DNA from: Lineus longissimus
Lineage: Eukaryota > Nemertea > Pilidiophora > Heteronemertea > Lineidae
Assembly: GCF_910592395.1 (NCBI RefSeq)
Contig: NC_088326.1
Span: 9,553,001-9,617,000 of the forward strand
DNA length: 64,000 bases
Direction of reading: 5' to 3'
The notes below the pieces were generated by a model that worked only from the letters and a program-made list of their open reading frames with translations, was not told where the DNA came from and searched no databases. A program made the translations under genes and the position numbers. Every line of letters starts with the position of its first letter. Position 1 is the first letter of the stretch. This document shows, piece by piece, positions 45,541 through 56,063 of this stretch.

Positions 45541-46950
45541 AGCTTAGCGCGATATGGAACATTCTTCAGAAACTCAAGCGAGGGAAGTCTGCTCATTAGC
45601 ATATCTCGCGCACTGCTCCTTCTTGTCAAACATCCTAGTGAAATCGTAATGGAAAACGTCTGGCTTTGCGCCAGACGTTGAGACTAATAAGTGAAGAACT
45701 AATAGGTAAAGAACTTCTACTTGCGTGAGACTGCTCTGATAAAATTATCATTGCAGAGACTACGGTGACGTACACATATATTTTTTACAATCAAAAATGC
45801 CCTCAAAAGACGACATGGAATGATTATTTTATTGATATTTCCTACTATATACCTTCCAATTATCACTTTATACAAATAGATCGGCGTTAGGTCGCATGCT
45901 TTTCTTTCCTGGTGACACTATAAAGCAAAATAGTTGCAACCCCGTAAATGCGCTATAAGTCCAATAATAAGTGACGGTGACCCGTTATAAATGTTTCGCC
46001 AGCTTCGCTTTTTTGCCGCTACGCGGCGCGTTGGGCCCTTGCGTCCAGAAGTATTAAGGTAGCAGGAAGGGTTGGGCGTTTGTGGTTTCCGAGTCTGAGG
46101 GGGTTGGTGTCTGTTGACTGTGCTTTAAGAGAGACTAGGCATGGCGCCAGTCTCTCTTAAAGCACAGTCAACAGGCATTTGGTCTCAGTATTTGGGTAAG
46201 TACAAAATGAACCCAGTTCAGAGAGCAATGATTGAACGATGCTGTGGACAAGTCCAAGGATACTGCATCAGTCACGACCAACTTCTCAATCAGAAAGCGT
46301 CACCACCAGCATATTCAATGTTCAGTTCCAACCTGTACCAGTCCAATGCACGCCTGTCATGGTCAGCAGTGGTCAGCTTAGCGCGATATGGAACATTCTT
46401 CCGAAACTCAAGCGAGGGAAGTCTGCTCATTAGCATATCTCGCGCACTGCTCCTTCTTGTCAAACATCGTAGTGAAATCGTAATGGAAACTGTCTGGCTT
46501 TGCGCCAGACATTGAGACTAAGTGAAGAACTAATAGGTAAAGAACTTCTACTTGCGCGAGACTGCTGTGATAAAATTATCATTGCAGAGACTCCGGTGAC
46601 GTACACATATATTTTTTACAATCAAAAATGCCCTCAAAAGACGACATGGAATGATTATTTTATTGATATTTCCTGCTATATACCTTCCAATTATCACTTT
46701 ATACAAATAGATCGGCGTTAGGTCGCATGCTTTTCTTTCCTGGTGACACTATAAAGCAAAATAGTTGCAACCTCGTAAATGCGCTATAAGTCCAATAATA
46801 AGTGACGGTGACCCGTTATAAATGTTTCGCCAGCTTCGCTTTTTTGCCGCTACGCGGCGCTTTGGGCCCTTGCGTCTAGGTGACCCTTTATAAATGTTTC
46901 GCCAGCTTTGCTATTTTGCCGCTACGCGGCGCGTTGGGTCCTTGCGTCCA
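45541..46950 (+). repeat. Tandem duplication of a dispersed repeat, period about 834 bp
   Basis: AGCTTAGCGCGATATGGAAC occurs at 45541 and 46375, and about 500 bp after each are nearly identical, down to GCTACGCGGCGC and GGGCCCTTGCGTC. That last 70-bp block is repeated once more at 46880-46950. Hairpin CGTCTGGC...GCCAGACG lies near 45657. Related, more diverged copies lie near 33598-34030 and 34713-34830, across the Gypsy insertion. Confidence 0.8.
46047..46205 (+). repeat. Hairpin repeat family, copy 5 (perfect stem)
   Basis: Near-identical to copy 3 at 34040-34200: the same GTATTAAGGTAGCAGGAAGG lead, 26-bp perfect stem starting CTGTTGACTGTGC and 12-nt loop. It lies inside the duplicated block at 45541-46950. 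Confidence 0.75.
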
Positions 46951-47644
46951 GAGAAACAGGTTATTATAATAACACGAATCCCGGGATGATCTGGTATGCG
47001 TAATACACTGAACTAGGGATATGGCCTCTTACGAATGTCTGTGGTTTTTATTAGGGCCTTGATTATTGGTTATTCTTTTGATGACACTATGTTGTTACTG
47101 TCACTTCAAATAAACATGACGTAATGTGAACATGATTTGCACGTCCACACTTTTATGCAATTAAGATGATTGTGACAATGCAATGTATTTTAGCCATGGA
47201 ACATATCAGGACAGTTGACCATGGGCACTCGCCCGCTGTTCATCCCGCACCTCCTTTTAATAGAGTTGTCCCCTGAACGGGACAGTTCAATGTTCCTACT
47301 GTGCCAGGGTAGATTACAGATCTATTGCACGAATAAACATAGCCATAACCACACCATAACCACGCGGTATGACATGGCCATCATTACCACATCTCAATTA
47401 CAGTTCTCAGTTAGGCCTAGAATCACTAGGTCTATTGTTTGAATTCACTCGCCTTCTTAAGTCAACCACAACTGATCATGATAGTCTAGGCTTGGGTGTC
47501 CAATCTAAAAAATTCTATTGAATACCATGGTTGGATGACCAAAGCAAAAACTGTGCTGGAACATTCCGGAACAGTCCAGCTATTGTTTCGAACAGTGTGG
47601 TGCAGAAAGTACAGTGCCTGGAACTGTGATTGTAGCATTCATTC

Positions 47645-48762
47645 ATGATGGCTCGAGCGGACAGGGTCACTGAAGCTGAAATTCGTGCAAACCAAGAAGT
47701 AACACAAGAATTTGGTAATGATGCAGCAAGGATCGCAGCGCACCTGACCGAACAACTGACTCCCCATGCTCGGCGTATTGATGCCTCAGGAAATCTCCAG
47801 CCAATCAGAAACAGGTTGAAGAGTGTCAGACGCCGAATCGCGCAGAGAGATGCAGTTGCAGGACATCTTCCCCCTGATCCCAATCGTAGGGATGCCAGGT
47901 TTGCATATGACCTGGAGAATGTCATCAATCCCCAAGCATTGCAGGTAGATAAAACTTCACATCTGTCCATTTTTTAAGTACTTGCTTTGTTTTTTCATTG
48001 TTCTTCATGTTAGTTTCAAATACAATTTTCTCACAATTTCAATACTTTACAGTTGTCACAATTAATACTTTACAGTATCTACATTGGCTGCTGCATGATT
48101 TTAAAAAATTTGTGTGAAACGAAAAATGCTATTTTCAGGATCTCATGGTAAACGCAGAGGCAAGAGAGGCATCAGACACCGTCGCCAGACCTCTCGATGA
48201 CCAGGATGATGACCAAGACAATAATCTGCCTGAAGACGAACCACAACCAGGTCAAGCAAACAATGGACAAAATGACCCACAAAATCCACCACCAGATGAA
48301 GAGGAACCAGGTCCAGCGAATCCTGATGCCCAAAACCAAGTTCCAAGGTGAGTTTATTATAGAAACGTTTTTGTTCCTTGTTATTTTTTCATTAGCCTAT
48401 CGGTATTTACCATTTTTGGAAATTAAGATCTAGGTCTTTCCATACAAAAACGTCAAAGCATATTTCCGAATTAAAAGCATACTTCAGCAATATATTCACA
48501 GTTATAAAGTACAAAGAGATAAATCATGAAACAATGAACAGCAGAGTGATGTGTTTCTAGAAAGTTTTCAATCTATCTATCACTGTCCATTTCCAGAGGA
48601 GGGTTACGGCAACTGCAGGTCCAGAACCAAATCCCACTGCAGCAGTTAATGCGTCAATTCCAGGAAAGGCTTGACAACAATCGGGAGTTGTCTGGCCTGA
48701 TGACACGCTACTTCAGGAGGTTGGATGCTGGAAGGGAAGATGGTGATGAGAATCTTTCATAA
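47645..48762 (+). CDS. Transposon-encoded partner protein, three exons, function unknown
   Basis: Exons 47645-47944, 48139-48347 and 48597-48762 join in frame (donors gtagat and gtgagt; acceptors tttcag and ttccag) to give about 224 residues ending at TAA. Residues 1-100 are helical and Arg-rich (RNRLKSVRRRIAQRDAV). Exon 2 is acidic and Pro/Asn/Gln-rich (DDQDDDQDNN, PQNPPPDEEEPGP). Exon 3 is helical (QLMRQFQERLDNNREL). No known domain is visible, including no Myb/SANT or THAP motif. Its place opposite the transposase inside the terminal repeats suggests the role the Myb-like protein plays in Harbinger, which is inference. A second ATG three bases downstream of the first is an equally good start. 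Confidence 0.72.
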
Positions 48763-49068
48763 ACTTTATCTACTGGTCAATTCTATGGCAGAGAATGAAT
48801 ATTCAGAAATTGAATTTGTGGTAGAAATATATACTGCCTGATTGAATATACAGTGCTAGGAGCTAAAAATACATATAACAAAAGTTTGCTATGATTTTAA
48901 TCATGTAGCTTTGCCTTACTGTATATTTTATGGGATAAAAGAAATATCTTCTTGAAAAACAACAATCCTTGTTTCTTTATTGTTATCAATTGTATGCTAC
49001 TATGTTTCTGTCCAAACTTGGTTGCTGCATCTTTAGACTATACATACCGCTACCACATTCCACAGGAT

Positions 49069-50489
49069 TCAACCAAGTAGAACATTCTTCACTCGCAGTG
49101 CAGCTCGTCGCCTATTCCTTAGGGCAGAGGTACATCCAAAAATCGATGGAATTGTCTTGCGTCGGTGACGGCAACGAACTCCTGCTGAACGGAAGATCTT
49201 TATATCATGCAACGCGTGTTCTACTCTCACTCTTGCAGCACGAACTTCTCGTCCATGTTGTCGGGCTGTCACAAGTAGGGGCGCCTCGTTGGGATAACCC
49301 TGATCTGCTAGGACATTAACACCCTCGGGAACATTAAATGGGTGCATCAACCTGAAAAACATTAATCAGATTATTCAAAAGTTAGGATGGTGTTCTGTAT
49401 CATTACTTTTGACAATCGCGGATTTGGTTCTGTCATTAGATATCTAAAAAATGTATATTCACAGATGCCGGGTCTGGCATTTTAGCCAATGAGGAACCTA
49501 ACTCAATTCCTCAACAGGTGTCGCTGCTTAAAGTTGTTAACATTATTGAATTGAAAGGGACATTCAAGTCCATATCAATTTCCCACACAAAATACATCCA
49601 TTATATAGGACTGATTACTCTGTGCTGCTGCCTCTATCACAGTTATGATCCCCGTTGTTCGATGCGAGCACCGAACAAAATGCTTGAGATCGCGTTGGCG
49701 TTTTGGGGTCTTTGCGAAAATTATATTAAAAAGTTACCTGAACGACAATGAGTCCGTGGTTGATCCAAGATATCCTGGTCGGCAACAAATGACGTAGTTG
49801 TCCGCATCAACAACCACCTGGTTGTTGAATACATGGGTCTTTCGATGCCCCGAGTAATATAGTCGCTGAAGGTTCCCTTTCCATGGTCTGCGGATTAGAT
49901 GGGGTGTGCCATCAACAATCGCTCAAGAGTTCCCTGCTAGTGGGGTCATCTGGCGCCATTCTTCTCTGTTTGGCCATCTGACATATCGATGATATGATGT
50001 AACTGCCATTAGCGGAATCATGGGAGTGATTATATTCTGTATATACTGTTCATTGACATCAAAAATGAGAGACAGCAGTCCATAGGAGGGATATTGTCGC
50101 ATCCATATCAGGAAAAGCAGAAGTATATTTCTTGGTGTCAAGGCCTGTCCACGACGTCCTGGAAGAATTGCATCTCTGATCTCAACAAAAATAGTATCAA
50201 ACTCATCTGGGGTAATTCCAGTGACCGTCCAAAAAAGCCGGGGCTTCCTCATTAAATCGCCGTAAATGTCTCTGCCAGTCCGACGGACATAGAACCTCTG
50301 AAATAATCCACTATAAATGTCCCCAAACTTGTCTTCAGTTACCACGATCGAAAAAATGGCCTGGGCTAACTCACACAGTTGATGGTATATGCCATGGCAA
50401 GGAGAGCTGGGTTTTCCATTTTTACCGCTTTCGGTAACACCAGGCAAATGTAAGGACGTACAGGTTTGCATACAAATAGGCCTATACAT
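49069..50489 (-). pseudogene. ISL2EU/Harbinger-type DDE transposase with in-frame stop
   Basis: Exon 1 is 50489-49738 (donor gtaact), exon 2 is 49351-49069 (acceptor tttcag); the junction completes an Arg codon and keeps frame. N-terminal helices include FWTVTGITPDEFDTIFVEIR and a helix-turn-helix-like LLSLIFDVNEQYIQ. Catalytic residues are recognisable: Asp in AIVDGTPH, Asp in VLADQGYP, Glu in RVRVEHALHD. A TGA at 49925-49923 interrupts the frame just before AIVDGTPH, after about 188 codons, separating the N-terminal region from all three catalytic residues. Otherwise the frame is clean, so the lesion is single and recent. Full length would be about 344 codons. Confidence 0.8.
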
Positions 50490-51055
50490 CCATGATAATT
50501 GTACCGTAACAGCCCGTTGTCAGTAATACTGAAATGGACTTGGTGTTAATTCGAGCCATATTTCATAATATTACCAATGTTGTAACCGACACAATACCCT
50601 ATTATATCCATACTAGACCGGTGCAGTGGGAACACTAGAACTGTCCCGTTCAGGGGACAACTCTATCGGGCTCTTGTAACCAATGGCCTCACGAGCGAGC
50701 CTGTTGGGCCTACTGTTTAACGCTTTTTTGCGAGTGTGCTTCAGGAGGTGATCATGAGGGAGATATCGGTGTGCGTAAGTGTTTTGCTTGGAATTATGAT
50801 CTGTAGAAATGTGTAAGTAGTTACGAGCTCAGTTTATCATTAAAACTTATTAATTAGATTTGAAGTCTCAGCCGCCTGTTTCTTAGTTCCTTGGTCCGTT
50901 AGGATAAGGTTGGTGACAGACCAGTGGTGACATAGTACTTGACGAACTTGACGAACTAGTTGATGTCGTCGATATTTGGATGCCTAGGGTTGTAACATTG
51001 TCTTTGTTCTTTAATGGTGACGCCTTACCGCTCGACCTGGTTTTACGCTGTAAAT

Positions 51056-51613
51056 CGTTACCTGCATCAGATTCATGAAGCAGAATCGTTCCACCTCCTT
51101 GTCTTTCTAGTCGCCACTGAAATGGCCTTGTTCTTCCAGTCCCTTTGAAGTAAGGCGATCCAATGTTCAGCATTTTGTTTTCGCAGAATCCCCCAAAATG
51201 ACTCAATACGCTGATATGAAGTACTTTTTCCATACTGAAAATAGCGTTCATGAGGATCGTTTACGTTGTTGTCTCGAAGAAACGTTTGCATGTGTTCCGC
51301 ATGCCCATTTTCCGTTCCACGGTCGGCTCGAATGATCTTTCGGCAACCCTTTTGATCTTCAAGTGTGTTGATGAAGTAACCGCCTCTGATGGCGGGATCC
51401 CTGTTCGTTTTATATGCTTCAAGCCACGAAATGTGCCTTGAAAACCGGTCAACGCAGCCATGTATACAGACACCAAATGGCTTCAGTTTATCATAGCGAT
51501 CAAGGTGCCATACATACATGTAATTGGGCCCCTTTACACGATACCTCCTTCTCACAAGTCTCCTGCGCCTTCTCAACCCAACACCCTCTGGGTCTAGATG
51601 CTTCAGAATTATT
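51056..51613 (-). pseudogene. Integrase-core DDE transposase fragment (IS3EU-like), broken
   Basis: The minus strand encodes a conserved integrase-core protein: GPNYMYVWHLDRYDKLKPFG, VDRFSRHISWLEAY, RKIIRADRGTENGHAEHM and YQRIESFWGILRKQNAEHW. D in WHLD, D in IRADRGTEN and E in QRIESFW match the D-D-E layout of this eukaryotic family. After HWIALLQ near 51150 the homologous sequence moves to another frame (GLEEQGHFSGD, then KDKEVERFCFMNLMQ), so there is a frameshift, and a TAG at 51107-51109 lies within that second part. The N-terminal part is not seen upstream of 51613. It is a decayed copy. The superfamily name is tentative. Confidence 0.75.
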
Positions 51614-51960
51614 TAAACAGCTTCTTTGCTGACCACTTAACTACATGGTAATGCACTTCAAGTACATGCACCTGTAGCCAAGAAGCTGTCCCGATTTAGC
51701 TAGCTCTCCGCTCACAAAGTCGACCACATCTAAATCTAAATCAGAAATTGCCTATACAAACGAAGCCTTGAAAAAACTCTACGTAATTGCCATTCACTTA
51801 TATTATAATCGAATCTCTGGACGAGAACCGAGCACATTTCAGCTTGACTAAGTTGGAGATGGAATAGACTTTTCACGGTGGTATCCATGTTGATTTAACT
51901 CGATCGCCTGCGATAATATTTCGATCGCCCAAGATACTAGTAATATTTTGATCGACCGAA
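51614..51960. other. No recognisable gene
   Basis: Contains short repeated words TTTCGATCGCC/ATTTTGATCGACC near 51910-51955 but no exon I can support. Confidence 0.4.
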
Positions 51961-51963
51961 ATA

Positions 51964-52285
51964 CAGCGTGAGGTCTGCCTAGTCAAGCGCCACCTATAGC
52001 AGGAAGTTCACAGCATCATTACCCTTATAACAACAACATAACTTCCAGGAAGATGCCCCTTTAAATGATACAGCGTGAGGTCAGCCGAGTCAAGTGCCTA
52101 CTATAGCAGGAAGTTCACGGCATCATTACCCTTTAACAACAATTTCCATTAAGATACCCCTTTAGATACCAATTTACAGCGCGAGGTCAGCCTAGTCAAG
52201 CGCCACATTACCCTTTAACAACAACTTAACTTCCAGTAAGATCCAAGCGCCACCTATAGCAGGAAGTTCTCAGCATTTACATGCA
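51964..52285. repeat. Tandem repeat, period about 107 bp
   Basis: CAGCGTGAGGTC or CAGCGCGAGGTC begins near 51964, 52071 and 52177, each followed by AGTCAAG.GCC, ATAGCAGGAAGTTCACAGCA and ACTTCCAGTAAGAT. A partial fourth copy ends near 52280. One unit lacks an internal block. Confidence 0.75.
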
Positions 52286-52772
52286 TGATACAGACCAATT
52301 CATACATGTATGTTGAATACCATTGGTAAAACAGTTGTTTTTATATTCAACTTCTTGAATTGTTACATCACATGAAAAGGGTCCAAGGAGATGAGCTAAT
52401 TACTATTCACACTTAGAGTCACTCTGGGTGTGTGCATCACACCTCATCAATCCTATTCAATTGAGGCCTTTGATCTTTATTGGCCTATTTGGGGAAGCCC
52501 TAGTTAGTATTTTTCACATGTTTTCTGGAAATCCTATCTTTTGGACAAAGTCGGAGAAAAGTCGGACAATGTCGGATAAATGTCGGATAAATCAGGAAAA
52601 AGTTAGAGAAGCCGTTAATTAGTCGGAAAAAGCCTCCTACTGGCGTATCCTCCGGTCCTGGCTAGGTAAATCTCACGCCCATGCAAGTTGTCCCTTTAAA
52701 GGCTCTACATGTATTTCATTACAAAATCTGGACTTGCCTCTTTGCAGATGTTCATATAGGCCTGGTATGCTG

Positions 52773-53411
52773 CCTCAAGGTGGATTCATACTCCGACGCA
52801 CGACCATCGCCGGAGTCGAACGCAGCGTCCTGCGTCGGTCGCCTATGCCATCGCACGATTTTGTAGGCGTCGTATCGCGTGACTATGAATGCTCGCGCGA
52901 TTATACCATTCTGCCACGTCAAAATGGAGGAGGAGGACGCACTGCTTATTTTAAATGTCCAGGCAATGGCTGTCCTCTACAGGATGCGAAGGAAACGCCA
53001 CCGACGAGATATGTATGTAACGTTTTACTTCACATATTAGTAGCTCTTCTGCGTCCGACATTTTAACTTCGTTATGTGAGGAAGCTCAAGCGTAAAACGA
53101 CGTAATCAATTCCCATTCCCCGTCTTTCCAGTTTGAACTAGGCGCCTTTGAAAATATGCATAAACATGAGTCCTTGGTCCCATGACCAGAAAAGTGATCA
53201 TTCATTGGTACGACGCCGCGATCGGACGCAGAGAGTTCAAATTTGTTGAACTCTTTAATATCGCACGCCGACCGAACGCGCGTCCGGACGCCGATGGCCA
53301 TCGCCGTCGCACGCGAAAGTATGAATCAACACCACGACGTCGGCGTCGAGAATTTGATCGTGCGTCGGTCGCCGGCGGTCGTGCGTCGGAGTATGAACTA
53401 GGCTTTGACCA
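52773..53411. mobile_element. GC-rich MITE with TTCATACTCCGACGCACGAC ends
   Basis: TTCATACTCCGACGCACGAC near 52785 is the reverse complement of GTCGTGCGTCGGAGTATGAA near 53378. Further inverted matches (GTCGGTCGCC, CGACGCC) continue inward. The interior is CpG-rich compared with its surroundings. No transposase. Confidence 0.65.
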
Positions 53412-56063
53412 GCGGTAAGTGCATTATTTGGTGGTCTGGGCAATCAGTGCAAAACCTTTTTTCGGTAAAACCCGAGCCAGCTGATATGACTAGTCATGAA
53501 ATCAGATGGGCAACAGCTGGTAGGAGTAGTCCTTATAAAACCAGGGCCCAGGTTAGATCATGGTTTCCCACTCCGACACTGTTTTGCCAGCATTTAATTC
53601 GTCGATACCCACGTAAATATATTTTCTGAGCGCTTTTCGATTTCTAACATCATCTATTGCTGAATCCTTTTAATAGTTCTGTGTACCATTCACGGTGAGT
53701 GAACACATTACCATTTTCTTCAGTTATCCTGTTTTTTACGCATCATTTCTAGAACCAAAACTTATCTAAAGCCCGCAAAACCGAAGATCGAAGGTTGAAT
53801 AATAGCTTTACACTCTACTGAAAAGATAATTTGCAAATTACGCGACAACTTTATTGTTTGAGTGAACCTTTAAACCGTGTTACTTTGTGCGACTATATGA
53901 GAGACTCTAGAGTCATAATGCCACACGTGTCGCCTTTTCAAAACTTGGGCGATATGTGGTTTAACACGTTTTTTATTATAGAAAAAAAGTGCATTTTTTA
54001 TAACCCAAAACAAAACGTTTTTAGTGATTTTTTGAAAATCCAGAATGTCTTATACGACATCTCATTGCATGCTCAAATACGAAGGCCAGTGTTGAAATCT
54101 GTAAAATTATTATCATGAACACATCATAGTTTTTTTCCCAAAAATATTATTCCCAACATATCGAATTTAAAGCATTCAAAAAACAAAACCCTTGGTAGCA
54201 AATATTGATTTCTTCTAAGATTATTGGCGATCTTTGATTTCGGTTTGATTCTGTTCATCAGTCTGATGACATGAAAGATAATCAGACTGGAATTTGATGA
54301 CAAAATGGCCAGTTTTATGATATCTGTATGCAGTGCAGTTTATGTGTCTATAACAGAATGTCATTTTTACTTAAAATGAAATTTTGGCTGTGATAGGGGA
54401 CCACCCCAAACACACATTTCACACGTGAGATAAAAAAATTCGTAAGAGCGGAAATTTATGAAAAATGAGGTGTTTACATTGCTCAACAAAATATAGTCAC
54501 TAAAGTTTATGCAACGATTGACTTTTAAATGGCAAGGAACTGATTTCAATGATGACCACCTGGCGGCCAAAAATTAGGTCGTATCGCGAAAACGAAAGTA
54601 ATACATAAATGATATTTCTGGCGGATTTCCAAAGCTACCTTCACTACCACGGATAATCATGAACTCCGGACATTACGTGCCAAATCCAGTTTCCGAGTCA
54701 TCTCGTATTCCTGAATTCCGAGTCCCTCGATTGCGCGTCCAGAAAAACAGCGCTCCCTTGCTGTTCAAGACGCGATAAGGTTCTGATTCAACTTCTGTAT
54801 TCAGATATCGGGATCTTAATTGGGTAGCACAATCGTTGAAGTTTCTCATTAAAGGATCCGTCCGATAGGCTGCAATACGTGAAAAGCTTTTGTTGTTAAT
54901 GCTTGCTTTATGATATTTTGCTTCGTCACGCCGTCCAAGCAGAGACATGGTGCTTGAAATCAGTCCATAGCAGCCCCGGTGGCTCTAGATCCGAATGTAC
55001 GCGTCAGTTAAATACTACCATATTTAGGTATGCCGTGGAAGAGCCATTTTCGCGAGAAAACCATTGAGGGACTCAGAATTCTGGAATACCAGATGACACG
55101 GAACCTGGACTTGGTACACAATACCCGGAGTACAGGCTTTTGATTCTCCGTGGTGATCACACCAAGTTTCAATTATTATCCCAATCACTTGCAAAACCTG
55201 CTCCGCTAAATGTATAACCTCGACGGGCGACTATTATAAGCGCAACGGTATTGTAGAAGCTTCCCTTAAAGGAAACGCTTATAAAAATTGGGAGTTTTGA
55301 AAGACCCGGTTAAAACCTAAGGCGGGAATAAGCTTCCATTGATAAATGTTAGCAGTTTCGCGTTCCCCTCAGGTAGTTGATTATGCAGATTATTAAGATA
55401 TCTGCGACAGCTCCAGTTGGCTCATTTCCTTCACAGGCGTAGCCACTGACATACTTTTCTGTGGCAATTATTTCATTGATGGACGGATTCTCTGGCTGGC
55501 TTTCTGAAACAATGATGGAGATATCACCATTGGCAATGAGCTGCTTAAGAAGTAATCACCAATTTAGTTATTTTACCACGTTCAGCTAGCCTAAATTACG
55601 ACTTGTGCCACGACTGGATCTCTTTAATACGAGCTGGATACCCCGTAATTTTGTTTTTGTCTACGTAATTCACCCCCCCCCCCCCCCCCCCCCTATCAGT
55701 AGCGAATACTTTTGGGCAGTTTAAACAAAGCTTCTTATGTCACCCCTAATATCGAGCACCATCTGTCACGGACATTATGTTGCTTGTTGCACCGATGTTG
55801 TGTCGAAAATATTCCAAGCTGTGGCCATCATGTTTGCAACAAATCATTAATTTCGTAAGCATCTGTCAGCTGTTCGCTAAATCGGGTGCATCGTGATTAT
55901 AATATTATTTAAAAAAAATTGCTTCAAAACCGTGATGTTTGAAAAAAAATCATTTAGAATTTATAATTAATGCAAGCTTTATCTCACTTTAGTCTGCTTT
56001 TATCTCACTTTATCTGCTTTTCCCTTTTTCATAGTTTTGATAAGGTCTGTCGCGTATAAAAAG
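53412..56063. other. No recognisable gene
   Basis: 2.6 kb with a poly-C tract near 55672-55693 and the inverted dispersed repeat at about 55255-55355. A 91-codon minus frame at 54673-54948 has no domain or splice support. Confidence 0.45.

Larger units (their letters stand above)
47260..50666. mobile_element. ISL2EU-like (Harbinger superfamily) transposon
   Basis: The left end ATAGAGTTGTCCCCTGAACG recurs as reverse complement at the right end, continuing through GGGACAGTTC and GTTCC.ACTG for more than 40 bp with few mismatches. An AT or TA dinucleotide lies at each boundary, fitting the 2-bp target duplication of ISL2EU elements. It contains a three-exon gene on plus and a two-exon DDE transposase on minus, converging, the same plan as the Harbinger at 6963. 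The transposase has an in-frame stop, so this copy is probably not autonomous. Confidence 0.8.

Noticed and set aside
48969-49319. 116-codon plus-strand frame
   Set aside because: Antisense to exon 2 of the ISL2EU-like transposase, which has conserved motifs and splice sites.
56055-56063. TATAAAA directly before the ATG of the MAM-like gene
   Set aside because: Only a few bases upstream of the start codon, so transcription from it would begin after the ATG. Probably coincidence.
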